Under the pieces are notes generated by a model. The model had not been told where the DNA came from. It saw nothing but the letters and a program-made list of their open reading frames with translations, and did no database searches. Shown here piece by piece: positions 1-9,644 of a stretch of 27,055 nt of DNA; positions within the stretch are counted from its first letter, which is position 1, and each line of letters begins with the position of its first letter. The position numbers were made by a program, and so were the translations under genes. This DNA is from DATAUK01 sp036268295 (GTDB lineage Bacteria; Actinomycetota; Actinomycetes; JAFAQI01): assembly GCA_036268295.1 (NCBI GenBank), contig DATAUK010000048.1, forward strand, positions 1 through 27,055. Reading direction: 5' to 3'.

Positions 1-141
1 ACCGTCGAGCTGGCGGACGGGTCGTGGTTCAACCTGCGGCCCTCCAACACCGAGCCGTTGCTGCGGCTCAACGTCGAGGCAGCGGATCAGGCCGGCGTCG
101 ACCGGCTCCGCGATGAGGTCCTCGCCATCATCCGCGACTAG
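1..141 (+). CDS. manB: Phosphomannomutase/phosphoglucomutase, C-terminal fragment (5' end outside window)
   Basis: Only the last 46 codons lie in the window; the frame is open from base 1 to the TAG at 139-141. The fragment contains RPSNTEPLLRLNVEA, the phosphate-binding loop of domain 4 in alpha-D-phosphohexomutases, followed by a short helix (VDRLRDEVLAIIRD) that ends the protein as usual in this family. The enzyme interconverts hexose-6-phosphate and hexose-1-phosphate, supplying mannose-1-phosphate for GDP-mannose and hence mannosylated glycans. In actinobacteria manB is commonly followed by the SIS-domain isomerase gene, which is found here about 800 bp downstream. The exact substrate (mannose or glucose) cannot be read from this fragment; the neighbours favour phosphomannomutase. 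Confidence 0.85.
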   Translation, partial: TVELADGSWFNLRPSNTEPLLRLNVEAADQAGVDRLRDEVLAIIRD

Positions 142-155
142 CGGACCGGCCTTGG

Positions 156-701
156 TTAGCCCGGGATCCCGAAGTTGGGGGATTCGTGCAGGTGCAGGGT
201 CACGGCAAATGCCACGGCATTCGCCACAATGGCCAGCACCGAGACCACGATGCTGGCACCGATAAGCAGCTTGACCCAGCCGGGCGGCTCGGTGCCAGAG
301 ACCGACTCCTGCGCCTCCTGGCCGTCGTCGGAGAACTCGTAGCGGGTCGCCGGCAGGTCACGCGCATAGCGAATCCCGGCGATCACCGCGAGCAGCAGCG
401 CGACGCAGGCGACCGCGGTACGGCTTCCGGCCGCCCAGCGCACCGCGGTCAGTGCAATGGCGTGCCTCGAGCTGTCGACGTAGGCGTCGGCGACCTCATC
501 GGCCACCGACATGGTTAACAGCGTCGCGGTGGCGACGATCAGGCTGGCGAGCGCGAGGGCGGGTGCGGAGCCGATCGCCCGCGCCATGGCGGCGGGCGCG
601 CCGGCATGGATCACCACAGCGTCGGGCTGGTCGGTCTCGCGAACGCTCATGGCCTCGACGGGCGGCGGGTTCTCCTCGGCCACCCCGGCACCGTAGCCCA
701 C
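156..701 (-). CDS. Hypothetical membrane protein with three predicted transmembrane segments
   Basis: I do not recognise a named family. The 181-residue product has a hydrophilic acidic N-terminus, then three hydrophobic stretches: about residues 45-65 (ending near LLTMSV), about 94-110 (AVACVALLLAVIAGI) and about 143-168 (LLIGASIVVSVLAIVANAVAFAV). A polar loop rich in Asp/Glu separates the last two. The frame can start at GTG 701, or at the ATG at 650, which has a GAGG-like sequence just upstream and removes 17 residues without touching a membrane segment. It is encoded against its neighbours, between manB and the Trm112-like gene. The GTG start at 701 is only about 38 bp from the divergent Trm112 start at 739, so promoters may overlap. 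GC at third codon positions is high, which supports a real gene. Function unknown. Confidence 0.6.
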   Translation of the reverse strand: MGYGAGVAEENPPPVEAMSVRETDQPDAVVIHAGAPAAMARAIGSAPALALASLIVATATLLTMSVADEVADAYVDSSRHAIALTAVRWAAGSRTAVACVALLLAVIAGIRYARDLPATRYEFSDDGQEAQESVSGTEPPGWVKLLIGASIVVSVLAIVANAVAFAVTLHLHESPNFGIPG

Positions 702-726
702 ACAGTGCGGTTGCCGGCCGCGACAC

Positions 727-732
727 TAGGCT
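727..732 (+). promoter_or_regulatory. Candidate -10 element for the Trm112-isomerase transcript
   Basis: TAGGCT fits the actinobacterial TANNNT -10 pattern and ends six bases before the GTG at 739. That distance would place transcription at or next to the start codon, giving a leaderless mRNA. No Shine-Dalgarno sequence precedes the GTG, which agrees. No clear -35 hexamer is visible. Confidence 0.4.
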
Positions 733-738
733 GGCCGC

Positions 739-918
739 GTGGACTTAGACCATGTGCTGCTGGAGATCCTGGCCTGCCCCAACTGTCGAGCCGAGTTGCG
801 CACCGACGATGCGGCCAGCGAGCTGGTGTGCACCGGCTGCGGTTATGCCTACCCGGTGCGCGACAACATCCCGGTCCTGCTCGTCGATGAGGCCCGCCGG
901 CCGGACGGCGCGACCTGA
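739..918 (+). CDS. Trm112-like small zinc-ribbon protein
   Basis: A 59-residue protein starting at GTG. It has two CxxC pairs (Cys13/Cys16 in ACPNC and Cys31/Cys34 in CTGC) followed by YPVRDNIPVLLVDEAR. That is the characteristic ending of Trm112/YcaR-type proteins, where the zinc ribbon leads into the (Y/F)P(I/V)xxGIPxLLxxEA motif. Trm112 relatives act as small partners of methyltransferases in eukaryotes and archaea; the bacterial role is not settled. The gene sits directly upstream of the SIS-domain isomerase and is probably cotranscribed; the stop codon at 916-918 falls just before, or overlaps, the isomerase start. GTG is chosen because it is the only plausible start upstream of the first Cys pair and lies just after a -10-like hexamer. 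Confidence 0.85.
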   Translation: MDLDHVLLEILACPNCRAELRTDDAASELVCTGCGYAYPVRDNIPVLLVDEARRPDGAT

Positions 919-938
919 ACGAATTCGATCTCGACCGG

Positions 939-2066
939 TTGGACGACGTCGCCGGCTTGGCCGAGGCTGATCCGCAGGACATGCTCCGGGCGGTGGCAGC
1001 CTCCGCCGCCCAGGTCCGGGCGTCCCGGACCGTCGCGAGAGAGGCGCCGCTGACCGAGCTCGACCTCGAGTCCCGCCCGCGCGCGATCGTGGTGTGCGGC
1101 ATGGGTGGCTCGGGGATCTCCGGCGACGTCCTCGCCGCGGTGCTCGGCATGAGCTGCCCGATCCCGGTCTCGGTGCACCGGGGCTACAGCTTGCCGGGTT
1201 GGGTCGGCGCGGCGGACCTGGTGATGGCGGTGTCGTGCTCGGGGACAACGGCGGAGACCTTGAGCGGCGCGCTCGAGGCGACCCGTCGCGGCGCGCGGGT
1301 GCTCGGCGTCGGAACGCCGGACTCGCCGCTCGAGGCACAGTGCGGTCAGAGCTCGTTCATCGGGGTCGGGACGGAGCTCTCGCCGCGATCCTCGATGTGG
1401 GCACTCGCGGTGCCGTTGCTGGTCGTGGCCTCGAGGCTGGGTCTGCTCGACCTCGGTGGTGACGACGGGGCGCTGGAGGCGGCGGCACTTGCGCTCGAGT
1501 CGACCGCGTCGCTGTGCGGACCGGACCGGGAATCGTTCGTCAACCCGGCGAAAACTCTCGCCGCCGAGCTTGCCGGCAGCCTCCCGATGGTCTGGGGTTC
1601 GGGTCAGGTAGGCCCGGTTGCCGCGTTGCGGGCGGTCTCGCAGCTGGCAGAGAACGCGAAGCTGCCGGCGATGGTCGGCGCCCTGCCGGAAGCGCATCAC
1701 AACCAAGTAGTAGCTCTCGACGGCCAGCTGGCGGGAGGCAGCGCCGACGACGACCTGTTCCGCGATCGGGTCGATGACGAAGCCCCGGTGCGGCTTCGCC
1801 TGGTCGTCGTCCGTGACGACGCCGGTGACGTGACCGCGGCCCGGCGAGCCGACGTCTCCGCCGAGATCGCGGCCGGTCGCGGCGTCGGCGTCTCGGTGCT
1901 GGCCGCGCAAGGCGACGCGGCGGTGGAACGACTCGCTTCGCTGGTGGGATTGCTCGACTTCGCCACCGTCTATCTCGGTCTCGCACAAGGGATCGACCCA
2001 ACGCCGATCGCGCCGATCGATGAGCTCAAGCGCGCACTGCAGTCATCCACGTACCCTCTTGGATAG
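939..2066 (+). CDS. SIS-domain sugar-phosphate isomerase (bifunctional phosphoglucose/phosphomannose isomerase-like)
   Basis: About 375 residues with two SIS (sugar isomerase) domains. The first carries GMGGSGISGDVLAAV (from about residue 54) and SCSGTTAETL, the phosphate-binding loops of the PGI/PMI-like family. The C-terminal half contains ALPEAHHNQVV, the region holding the catalytic His/Glu in archaeal bifunctional enzymes. Known relatives isomerise glucose-6-phosphate or mannose-6-phosphate to fructose-6-phosphate; whether the actinobacterial protein is an active isomerase is uncertain. The position after manB supports a role in mannose metabolism. No ATG or GTG is available: an upstream stop at 888-890 leaves only CTG 915 (overlapping the Trm112 stop) or TTG 939. 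TTG is given here, but CTG 915 would add eight residues (LNEFDLDR) and is possible. Confidence 0.82.
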   Translation: MDDVAGLAEADPQDMLRAVAASAAQVRASRTVAREAPLTELDLESRPRAIVVCGMGGSGISGDVLAAVLGMSCPIPVSVHRGYSLPGWVGAADLVMAVSCSGTTAETLSGALEATRRGARVLGVGTPDSPLEAQCGQSSFIGVGTELSPRSSMWALAVPLLVVASRLGLLDLGGDDGALEAAALALESTASLCGPDRESFVNPAKTLAAELAGSLPMVWGSGQVGPVAALRAVSQLAENAKLPAMVGALPEAHHNQVVALDGQLAGGSADDDLFRDRVDDEAPVRLRLVVVRDDAGDVTAARRADVSAEIAAGRGVGVSVLAAQGDAAVERLASLVGLLDFATVYLGLAQGIDPTPIAPIDELKRALQSSTYPLG

Positions 2067-2105
2067 AGCCACCTGAGAGCCAGGCCCGAGTTTCGTATGC
2101 ACCCC

Positions 2106-2111
2106 GAGGAG
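2106..2111 (+). promoter_or_regulatory. Ribosome binding site of ahcY
   Basis: GAGGAG lies five bases before the ATG at 2117 and is one of the clearest Shine-Dalgarno sequences in the window. It fixes the ahcY start. Only 50 bases separate the isomerase stop from this ATG. Confidence 0.7.
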
Positions 2112-2116
2112 TTTCG

Positions 2117-4434
<2,318 letters not shown>

Positions 4435-4440
4435 GGCGAC

Positions 4441-4446
4441 TAGTCT
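4441..4446 (+). promoter_or_regulatory. Candidate -10 element for the SpoIIM-family gene
   Basis: TAGTCT matches TANNNT and ends ten bases before the ATG at 4457. The whole RDD/SpoIIM divergent spacer is 22 bp, so at least one transcript must be leaderless or nearly so, or promoters lie inside the opposite gene. Confidence 0.35.
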
Positions 4447-4456
4447 GCCCAACACC

Positions 4457-5467
4457 ATGGACGTTGACGTGCTCATCGCGAGCCATCGGGCCTCCTGGGA
4501 GCGACTCGAACAGCTCGTCAACCGGTCACGGCGGCCCCGACGGATGTCCGGTGACGAGGTCGACGAGCTGGTGGTTCTCTACCAGCGGGTCGCGACAGAC
4601 CTCTCGATCGTGCAGACCAGATCGCCCGACTCGGTCGTGGTGGCTCGGCTGTCGAGGATCGTCGGCGACGGCCGGCACGCGGTGACCGGAACGCACTCGG
4701 CGGCCTGGCGCGACATCACCAGGTTCTTCGTGGTCAGCTTCCCGACCGCGGTCTACCGCGCCCGCCGCTGGTGGCTGCCGACGGCGGTCATCTCGCTCGC
4801 GGTTGCGGCCGGACTCGGCTGGTGGGTGGCGACGCACCCGGTGGTGCAGCAGGGACTGCTGCCGCCGCAGAGCGTGCGGGCGCTGACCAACTCACAGTTC
4901 GTGCATTACTACAGCGCGGCGCCGGCTCACGACTTCGCGGCGCAGGTCTGGACCAACAACGTGTGGGTGGCGGCGTCGACGCTGGCCTTCGGCGTGCTGT
5001 TCGGGCTCCCGACAGTCCTCATCTTGGCTCTCAACATGGTCAACCTCGGCGTCGAAGGCGGCTACATGGTTGCGGCCGGCAAGGGCGGATTGTTCCTCGG
5101 ACTGGTTGCGCCGCACGGCATTCTCGAGCTGACGGCGGTGTTTGTCGCGGCCGGCGCCGGGATGCGGCTCGGCTGGACCCTGATCGACCCCGGCCCGCGC
5201 CGGCGCGCGGACGCCGCAGCGGTTGAGGGCAGGGCAGCGATGACGATTGCGCTCGGGCTGATCGTCGTACTCGCCGTGTCAGGGCTGATCGAGGCATTCG
5301 TCACGCCGTCCGGACTGCCGACCTGGGTCCGGGTCGGCATCGGCGTGGTCGCCGAGTGCTGCTTCATCAGCTACGTCTGGCTCCTCGGCGGGCGTGCCGT
5401 CGCCGCCGGTGAGACCGGCGACATCGCGCTGGCGGCACGCGGCGACCTCGCCGAGGTGGCGGGTTAG
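4457..5467 (+). CDS. Stage II sporulation protein M (SpoIIM/DUF95) family membrane protein
   Basis: The ATG at 4457 yields 336 residues (MDVDVLIASHRASWERL), the usual N-terminus of this family. The first ~95 residues are a soluble helical region. The SpoIIM domain follows with about five or six membrane helices and includes NNVWVAASTLAFGVLFGLPT and the diagnostic PHGILELTAVFVAAGAGMRLG. In sporulating firmicutes SpoIIM belongs to the DMP peptidoglycan-remodelling complex; in non-sporulating actinobacteria the function is unknown. It is divergent from the RDD gene and near the MoxR/DUF58 operon, as in M. tuberculosis Rv3692-Rv3695. I infer an envelope role in one assembly. Its TAG overlaps the stop of a convergent small gene (TTAG at 5464-5467). 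Confidence 0.85.
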   Translation: MDVDVLIASHRASWERLEQLVNRSRRPRRMSGDEVDELVVLYQRVATDLSIVQTRSPDSVVVARLSRIVGDGRHAVTGTHSAAWRDITRFFVVSFPTAVYRARRWWLPTAVISLAVAAGLGWWVATHPVVQQGLLPPQSVRALTNSQFVHYYSAAPAHDFAAQVWTNNVWVAASTLAFGVLFGLPTVLILALNMVNLGVEGGYMVAAGKGGLFLGLVAPHGILELTAVFVAAGAGMRLGWTLIDPGPRRRADAAAVEGRAAMTIALGLIVVLAVSGLIEAFVTPSGLPTWVRVGIGVVAECCFISYVWLLGGRAVAAGETGDIALAARGDLAEVAG

Positions 5468-5649
5468 TGGCCCGCCGTGTGACCCAGCCGCGGAGTGCGG
5501 AGCCGTTTATCGCCGCGCCGCCGGTCGACCTGGTCGCGGCAGCCGACGCGCCGATCGACTCGCTCCTTGAGCTTCCAGGCGTGCTCGGATAGCGCCAGGT
5601 CCGATTCCGGCCAGCTGCTGACGACGCTAGGCGAGAGCATGAGGGACAT
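5464..5649 (-). CDS. Small basic hypothetical protein (61 aa)
   Basis: I do not recognise a named family. The product has a short N-terminal segment and then a strongly charged stretch (AWKLKERVDRRVG, DQVDRRRGDKRLRTPRLGH) ending near a His. Third codon positions are overwhelmingly G or C, and the C-terminal half looks like a real basic helical protein rather than a shadow frame. It could bind nucleic acid or acidic partners, but that is a guess. The stop overlaps the SpoIIM stop and the start lies just upstream of the divergent DUF1203 gene, filling the space exactly. A 41-codon GTG frame on the opposite strand (5467-5592) has similar base composition and is the main alternative. Confidence 0.5.
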   Translation of the reverse strand: MSLMLSPSVVSSWPESDLALSEHAWKLKERVDRRVGCRDQVDRRRGDKRLRTPRLGHTAGH

Positions 5650-5656
5650 GACGACG

Positions 5657-6172
5657 ATGACTCGCAGCTATCAGGTCCGGGCAATCGACCAGGCCGTCGC
5701 CACCGCACTCCGTGAGATCGACGACGCCGGGCGCCGGCCCAGACTGGTTATCGACCACGACGGCGGCAGTCCATTACGGTGCTGTCTGCGTCCCGCGCAA
5801 CGCCATGAGCCGATCCTCCTCGCGTCGTACGCACCGCTTCGACGTTGGGCGCGCGAGATGGCAGTGGACCCCGGCGGCTACGACGAGGTCGGACCGGTCT
5901 TCATCCACCCGCAGCCCTGCGCCGGACCCGCCGGCGATCGGCTGCCCGCGCAGCTGTTCACCACGCGGCGGATGCTGCGCAGCTACGCCGGCGACGGCGC
6001 GATCCTCGGCGACCGCATCGTCGAGCCGGACGAGGATCCGGAGCAGGTGGTTGAGCAGGTCCTCGCCGACTCGCGGGTTGCCGTCGTCCACGCCCGCGCG
6101 ATCGAGTTCGGCTGTTTCACCTTCGAGGTACGTCGTAGCGGGACGACCGCTATAGCCGGCCGGCGGCCTTGA
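5657..6172 (+). CDS. DUF1203 family protein
   Basis: About 171 residues. The family pattern is clear: an N-terminal YQVRAID strand, PLRCCLRPAQRHEPILLASY in place of the usual PCRxxLxdaxpGExxLLxxY, GGYDEVGPVFIHPQPC, and a late HARAIEFGCFTFEVRR strand. DUF1203 proteins are small cytosolic proteins of unknown function. Three in-frame ATGs (5639, 5648, 5657) are possible. The third is chosen because the family begins a few residues before the first strand, GAGGG lies upstream, and it avoids overlapping the divergent small gene that starts at 5649. The last 23 bp overlap the convergent DUF58 gene. Nothing ties it functionally to the MoxR block beyond position. Confidence 0.78.
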   Translation: MTRSYQVRAIDQAVATALREIDDAGRRPRLVIDHDGGSPLRCCLRPAQRHEPILLASYAPLRRWAREMAVDPGGYDEVGPVFIHPQPCAGPAGDRLPAQLFTTRRMLRSYAGDGAILGDRIVEPDEDPEQVVEQVLADSRVAVVHARAIEFGCFTFEVRRSGTTAIAGRRP

Positions 6173-7445
6173 GATCGAGATAGGCATCGGCAACGGCTGA
6201 GGCAAACTCGTCGGGCGGCGCCGACACCACGAGCACGCCGCGGCGGCGCAGGCTGGCGGCGATCCGACAGCGGTCGGATCGTGCCGCCTCCGCGGCGGCG
6301 GCGCCGTAGGCGGCCGATGCGTCGTGGCGATCCGCGGCGAGCTCATCGATGCGAGGGTCGGACACCGAGGCGACCATCACGAGGTGCCGCCTCACAAGCG
6401 AGCCGACGACCGGCAACAGCCCGGCCTCGATGGCGGCCGGTTCGAGCGCGGTGAACCATACGACGAGCGAGCGACGCCGAAGGCGGCGGAGCAGCTGGGC
6501 GACGATTGCCCCGACGTCGGTCTCGACCAAGGCCGGCTCGAGCGCTGCCGTCGCCCGCATGACGGCCGGGAGCACGTCACCCTGCCGTGACATGTCGATC
6601 GCCGCGCGGACTTGCCGGTCATGAGCGAGCAACCCGACCCGGTCACCCGCGTGCTTGGACAGCGCCGCGAGCAGCAGTGCAGCGTCGAGGCTGGCTTCGA
6701 ACCGTGGCGCGCCGCCGACGCGCCCGGCTGACGTCCGGCCGGTGTCGAGCAAGAGCAGCACCTGCCGGTCGCGTTCGGGCCGCCAGGTGCGCACGACGAT
6801 GTCGCTGCGGCGCGCGGTGGCGCGCCAGTCGATCGACCGCGGGTCGTCGCCGCCGACATAGGCCCGCAGCGAGTCGAACTCGCTTCCCTGGCCGCGGATC
6901 ACGGTGGGCGCGACGCCGTCGAGCTCACGCAGCCGGGTGAGCTTGTCCGGCAGCAGCCGGCGGCTGGTGAATGCCGGCAGGACGCGGACGGTCCACGGCG
7001 CCGGTCGGGTGCGCTGCCGGCCGGCAACTCCCAGTGGCCCGATCGCGCGGACGGTCACGCCCGCGGCGGCCCGCTCGCCGCGGCGGGTCGGCTTCAGCGT
7101 CGTCGTCAGCTTCACCCGGTCACCCGGTGCGACATCGATCCGCCACGACTTCGGTGTCGCGGCCGCCGAGGGCGGCCAGCCATCGCGCACCTGTGCGCGC
7201 AACCGTCGCGAGGCCGAGTTGATCACGGTGAGCACCACCTCGGCCGGCTCGCCCAACCGGGTGCTCGTCGCGCCGTACCGCTCGAGGGTCAGCGCCCGGG
7301 GCGAGCCGGCCAGCGCCAGATCGGCAACCACGGCCAGGACCAACCCCGCGACTACGACGATGACCATCGCCCCGCCGAGCGGCGCCACGAAGACGACCAG
7401 GACACCGAACGCCGCCACAAGCACGGTGCGTCCGGTGAGGGTCAT
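6150..7445 (-). CDS. DUF58 family protein (MoxR partner, VWA-like)
   Basis: 431 residues from the ATG at 7445; the longer frame upstream runs inside the MoxR gene and is rejected. Two membrane helices occupy about residues 5-50 (VLVAAFGVLVVFVAPLGG and VIVVVAGLVLAVVADLALAG). A beta-rich region follows, then the DUF58 signature GDDPRSIDWRATARRSDIVV with VRTWRPERDRQVLLLLDTGRT, where the Asp begins a VWA-like fold. DUF58 proteins are regularly encoded next to MoxR AAA+ ATPases and are thought to be their substrates or adaptors. It is the last gene of the five-gene reverse-strand operon, 19 bp after moxR, and corresponds in type and order to Rv3693. Confidence 0.9.
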   Translation of the reverse strand: MTLTGRTVLVAAFGVLVVFVAPLGGAMVIVVVAGLVLAVVADLALAGSPRALTLERYGATSTRLGEPAEVVLTVINSASRRLRAQVRDGWPPSAAATPKSWRIDVAPGDRVKLTTTLKPTRRGERAAAGVTVRAIGPLGVAGRQRTRPAPWTVRVLPAFTSRRLLPDKLTRLRELDGVAPTVIRGQGSEFDSLRAYVGGDDPRSIDWRATARRSDIVVRTWRPERDRQVLLLLDTGRTSAGRVGGAPRFEASLDAALLLAALSKHAGDRVGLLAHDRQVRAAIDMSRQGDVLPAVMRATAALEPALVETDVGAIVAQLLRRLRRRSLVVWFTALEPAAIEAGLLPVVGSLVRRHLVMVASVSDPRIDELAADRHDASAAYGAAAAEAARSDRCRIAASLRRRGVLVVSAPPDEFASAVADAYLDLKAAGRL

Positions 7446-7464
7446 CGCGGTCGACCAGCCGGCG

Positions 7465-8481
7465 TCAGCGTGGGACCGGCACCGAGGCGAGGACGCCGTC
7501 GAGCACGCCATCGGAGTTGACGCCTTCGAGCTCGGCCTCCGGCCGGACACTGATGCGGTGCCGCAACGTCGGCCGGGCGAGTGCCTTGACCTCGTCAGGG
7601 GTGAGGTAGTCGCGACCGGAGAGCCAGGCCCACGCCTTCGACGTTGCCAGCAGAGCAGTTGCCCCGCGCGGTGAGGCACCCAGCGACAGTGATGGTGAGT
7701 TGCGGGTCGCCCGGCAGATGTCGACGATGTAGCCGAGGACCTCCGGCGTCGTGCGGACGTCGGCGGCGGCTCGTCGGGCGGCGAGCAGCTCGGCCGGTCC
7801 AGCCACCGACTTGACTCCGGCCGCTGCGAGGTCGCGCGGGTCGAAGCCATCGTCGTGGCGGGTCAGCACGCTGATCTCGTCGTCACGGTCGGGCAACGGC
7901 ACCGTCAGCTTGAGCAGGAACCGGTCGAGCTGCGCCTCTGGGAGGGTGTAGGTGCCTTCGTACTCCACCGGGTTCTGGGTGGCCGCGACCAGGAACGGGC
8001 TCGGCAGTGGCCGCGGCGTGCCGTCGACACTGACCTGTCGCTCCTCCATCGCCTCGAGCAGCGAGGCTTGGGTCTTCGGCGGCGTCCGGTTGATCTCGTC
8101 GGCCAGCAGCAGGTTAGTGAACACCGGCCCCGGCCGGAACTGGAACTGCGCGGTCCTCGCGTCGTACACCAAGGATCCGGTCACGTCGCCGGGCATCAGG
8201 TCCGGCGTGAACTGCACCCGCTTGGACTCCAGCGACAGCGCCGCCGCGAGGGCTCGGACCAGCAGCGTCTTGGCCACGCCGGGCACACCTTCGAGCAGGA
8301 CATGGCCCTCGCACAGCAGCGCGACGACCAGGCCGGTGACCGTCGCGTCCTGGCCGACGACCGCTTTGCCCACTTCGGTCCGAAGCGCGGTCAGTGACTC
8401 CCGGGCCGCCTCCGGCGAGACCGCTTTGGTGGCACCTCGACCAGTGTTGGTACGCCGCCGGGCCGGGGTGCTCGCACTCAC
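7465..8481 (-). CDS. MoxR-family AAA+ ATPase
   Basis: 338 residues with a GTG start whose first bases overlap the DUF4350 stop (GTGA). Walker A is GVPGVAKT at residues 65-72 and Walker B is LLLADEI at about 124-130, followed by NRTPPKTQASLLEAMEERQV, typical of the MoxR (AAA_3) subfamily. Sensor 1 lies in VAATQNPVEYEGTYTLPEAQ and the C-terminal lid has SPRGATALL. MoxR ATPases act as chaperones that mature or insert enzyme complexes, usually with VWA or DUF58 proteins. The flanking genes make this the engine of an envelope-associated assembly, equivalent in context to MoxR2 (Rv3692). The substrate is unknown. Confidence 0.95.
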   Translation of the reverse strand: MSASTPARRRTNTGRGATKAVSPEAARESLTALRTEVGKAVVGQDATVTGLVVALLCEGHVLLEGVPGVAKTLLVRALAAALSLESKRVQFTPDLMPGDVTGSLVYDARTAQFQFRPGPVFTNLLLADEINRTPPKTQASLLEAMEERQVSVDGTPRPLPSPFLVAATQNPVEYEGTYTLPEAQLDRFLLKLTVPLPDRDDEISVLTRHDDGFDPRDLAAAGVKSVAGPAELLAARRAAADVRTTPEVLGYIVDICRATRNSPSLSLGASPRGATALLATSKAWAWLSGRDYLTPDEVKALARPTLRHRISVRPEAELEGVNSDGVLDGVLASVPVPR

Positions 8482-9644
8482 TGCTGACCTCCTGATGGTG
8501 GGGCGTCGTCGTGTCTGATTGCGACCTCGAGGCGCGGCAGGTCCTGGCCCAGTCGCACGAGCGAGGCGTCATCGGCCGGCTCGTCACCGTAGAGCACGGC
8601 CTGGATCTCGGCGGTGGGTCGACCGGTTTGCTCGCCGACCAGGCTGACGACCGTCGCCGGGTTGTCTTCCGACCCCAGCCGCAATGCCCGGCTGGTACGC
8701 CGGATCGTGGCGCGCCGCAGGGCTTTCGCCGCAGCGCCGCGGGCGCGCGCCGCTTGCAACAGCCGAGCGCGGCCTTCGACGGTCTCCGCGGCGCGCACCA
8801 CGACCGGCAGCGGCTCGACAACCGGACGGCCGAGCCGCCTGGCCCGCCAGAGCGCAAGGACGACGACGGCGATCACCAGCTGCAGTGCTGCCCACAACAG
8901 CCGTGACGGCAACAGGTTGAACAAGCCCTGCTGTGACTTCGGTGGCGCACCGGCATGCAGGCCGCCCGGCACCCACTGCACCTGTGAGGTGTCGAGCAGG
9001 CCGAGTGCCAGTGCGGCGTCACCCTGAGTCGCGAGCTTGGAGTTGGCCAGCGTCGATCCGGATCCGAGCAGGATCGTCGTCGCCCCGTTCGGGCGGGCTG
9101 ACTCGACCAGCGCCGCGTCGTTACCGTCGCGGTAGCAGCTGACGTCGGAGCCGGCGACGGTGTAGAGGTCTCCATCGATCGCCACTGCGCCGGCCGTCGT
9201 TGCGGCCGGCAGCGCGCAGCTTGGCGGGAGAGTTTGCATTGCCTCGGCATCGAGGCTCTCGTGGCCGCCGAACGCCATGATCGCTTTCGCGGCCGGCCGG
9301 ATCAGCAGGACCGTCGCCGCGGTGGCAGAAATCGCGTGCAACGCCCGGATCGAGACCGCCCCGGGATCAGACAGCACGATGGTGGTGTCCGGGGTCTGGC
9401 TCAGCTCGGGCACGGTCGTCGCCACCGTGACGGTTATGCCGCGATCGGCCAGGAGCGCGGCGAGCGCGCGGGTGCCGTTCGGCGCGGCGTTGCGCGGATC
9501 GAGGGCGACGCTGTTCGGAGTGGTGCCGATCGCGGCAAGCACGGTCACCAGGAACAGGCCGATCAGAATCAGGACCGCCGGCAGCCGCACCGAGCGCCAC
9601 AACGCAGCGACGTCGAGCGGCTGCTCGGCTGCCATGACGGTCAT
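8478..9644 (-). CDS. DUF4350 domain membrane protein
   Basis: 388 residues from the ATG at 9644, which overlaps the DUF4129 stop by 4 bp (ATGA). One membrane helix near residues 23-45 (LPAVLILIGLFLVTVLAAIG) is followed by the DUF4350 region with NGTRALAALLADRGITVTVAT and DTTIVLSDPG, resembling a Rossmann-like or GATase-like fold. A second helix lies at roughly residues 250-270 (LLWAALQLVIAVVVLALWRARRLG). A cytosolic Arg/Ala-rich C-terminal domain completes it. The topology suggests an extracytoplasmic sensing domain held between two helices. It matches Rv3691 in neighbourhood. The function is unknown, and membership of the MoxR operon is the best clue. Confidence 0.85.
   Translation of the reverse strand: MTVMAAEQPLDVAALWRSVRLPAVLILIGLFLVTVLAAIGTTPNSVALDPRNAAPNGTRALAALLADRGITVTVATTVPELSQTPDTTIVLSDPGAVSIRALHAISATAATVLLIRPAAKAIMAFGGHESLDAEAMQTLPPSCALPAATTAGAVAIDGDLYTVAGSDVSCYRDGNDAALVESARPNGATTILLGSGSTLANSKLATQGDAALALGLLDTSQVQWVPGGLHAGAPPKSQQGLFNLLPSRLLWAALQLVIAVVVLALWRARRLGRPVVEPLPVVVRAAETVEGRARLLQAARARGAAAKALRRATIRRTSRALRLGSEDNPATVVSLVGEQTGRPTAEIQAVLYGDEPADDASLVRLGQDLPRLEVAIRHDDAPPSGGQQ

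Noticed and set aside
849..1988. 379-codon reverse frame opposite the isomerase gene
   Set aside because: Shadow of the SIS-domain gene; Arg/His-rich and without domain signals.
2067..2116. SAH riboswitch before ahcY
   Set aside because: Only 50 bases are available and I could not form the expected pseudoknot; the isomerase gene directly precedes it.
4435..4446. ACTAGT palindrome in the RDD/SpoIIM spacer as operator
   Set aside because: A six-base palindrome is too short to support a binding site, and a similar ACTAGTC near 26745 is likely coincidence.
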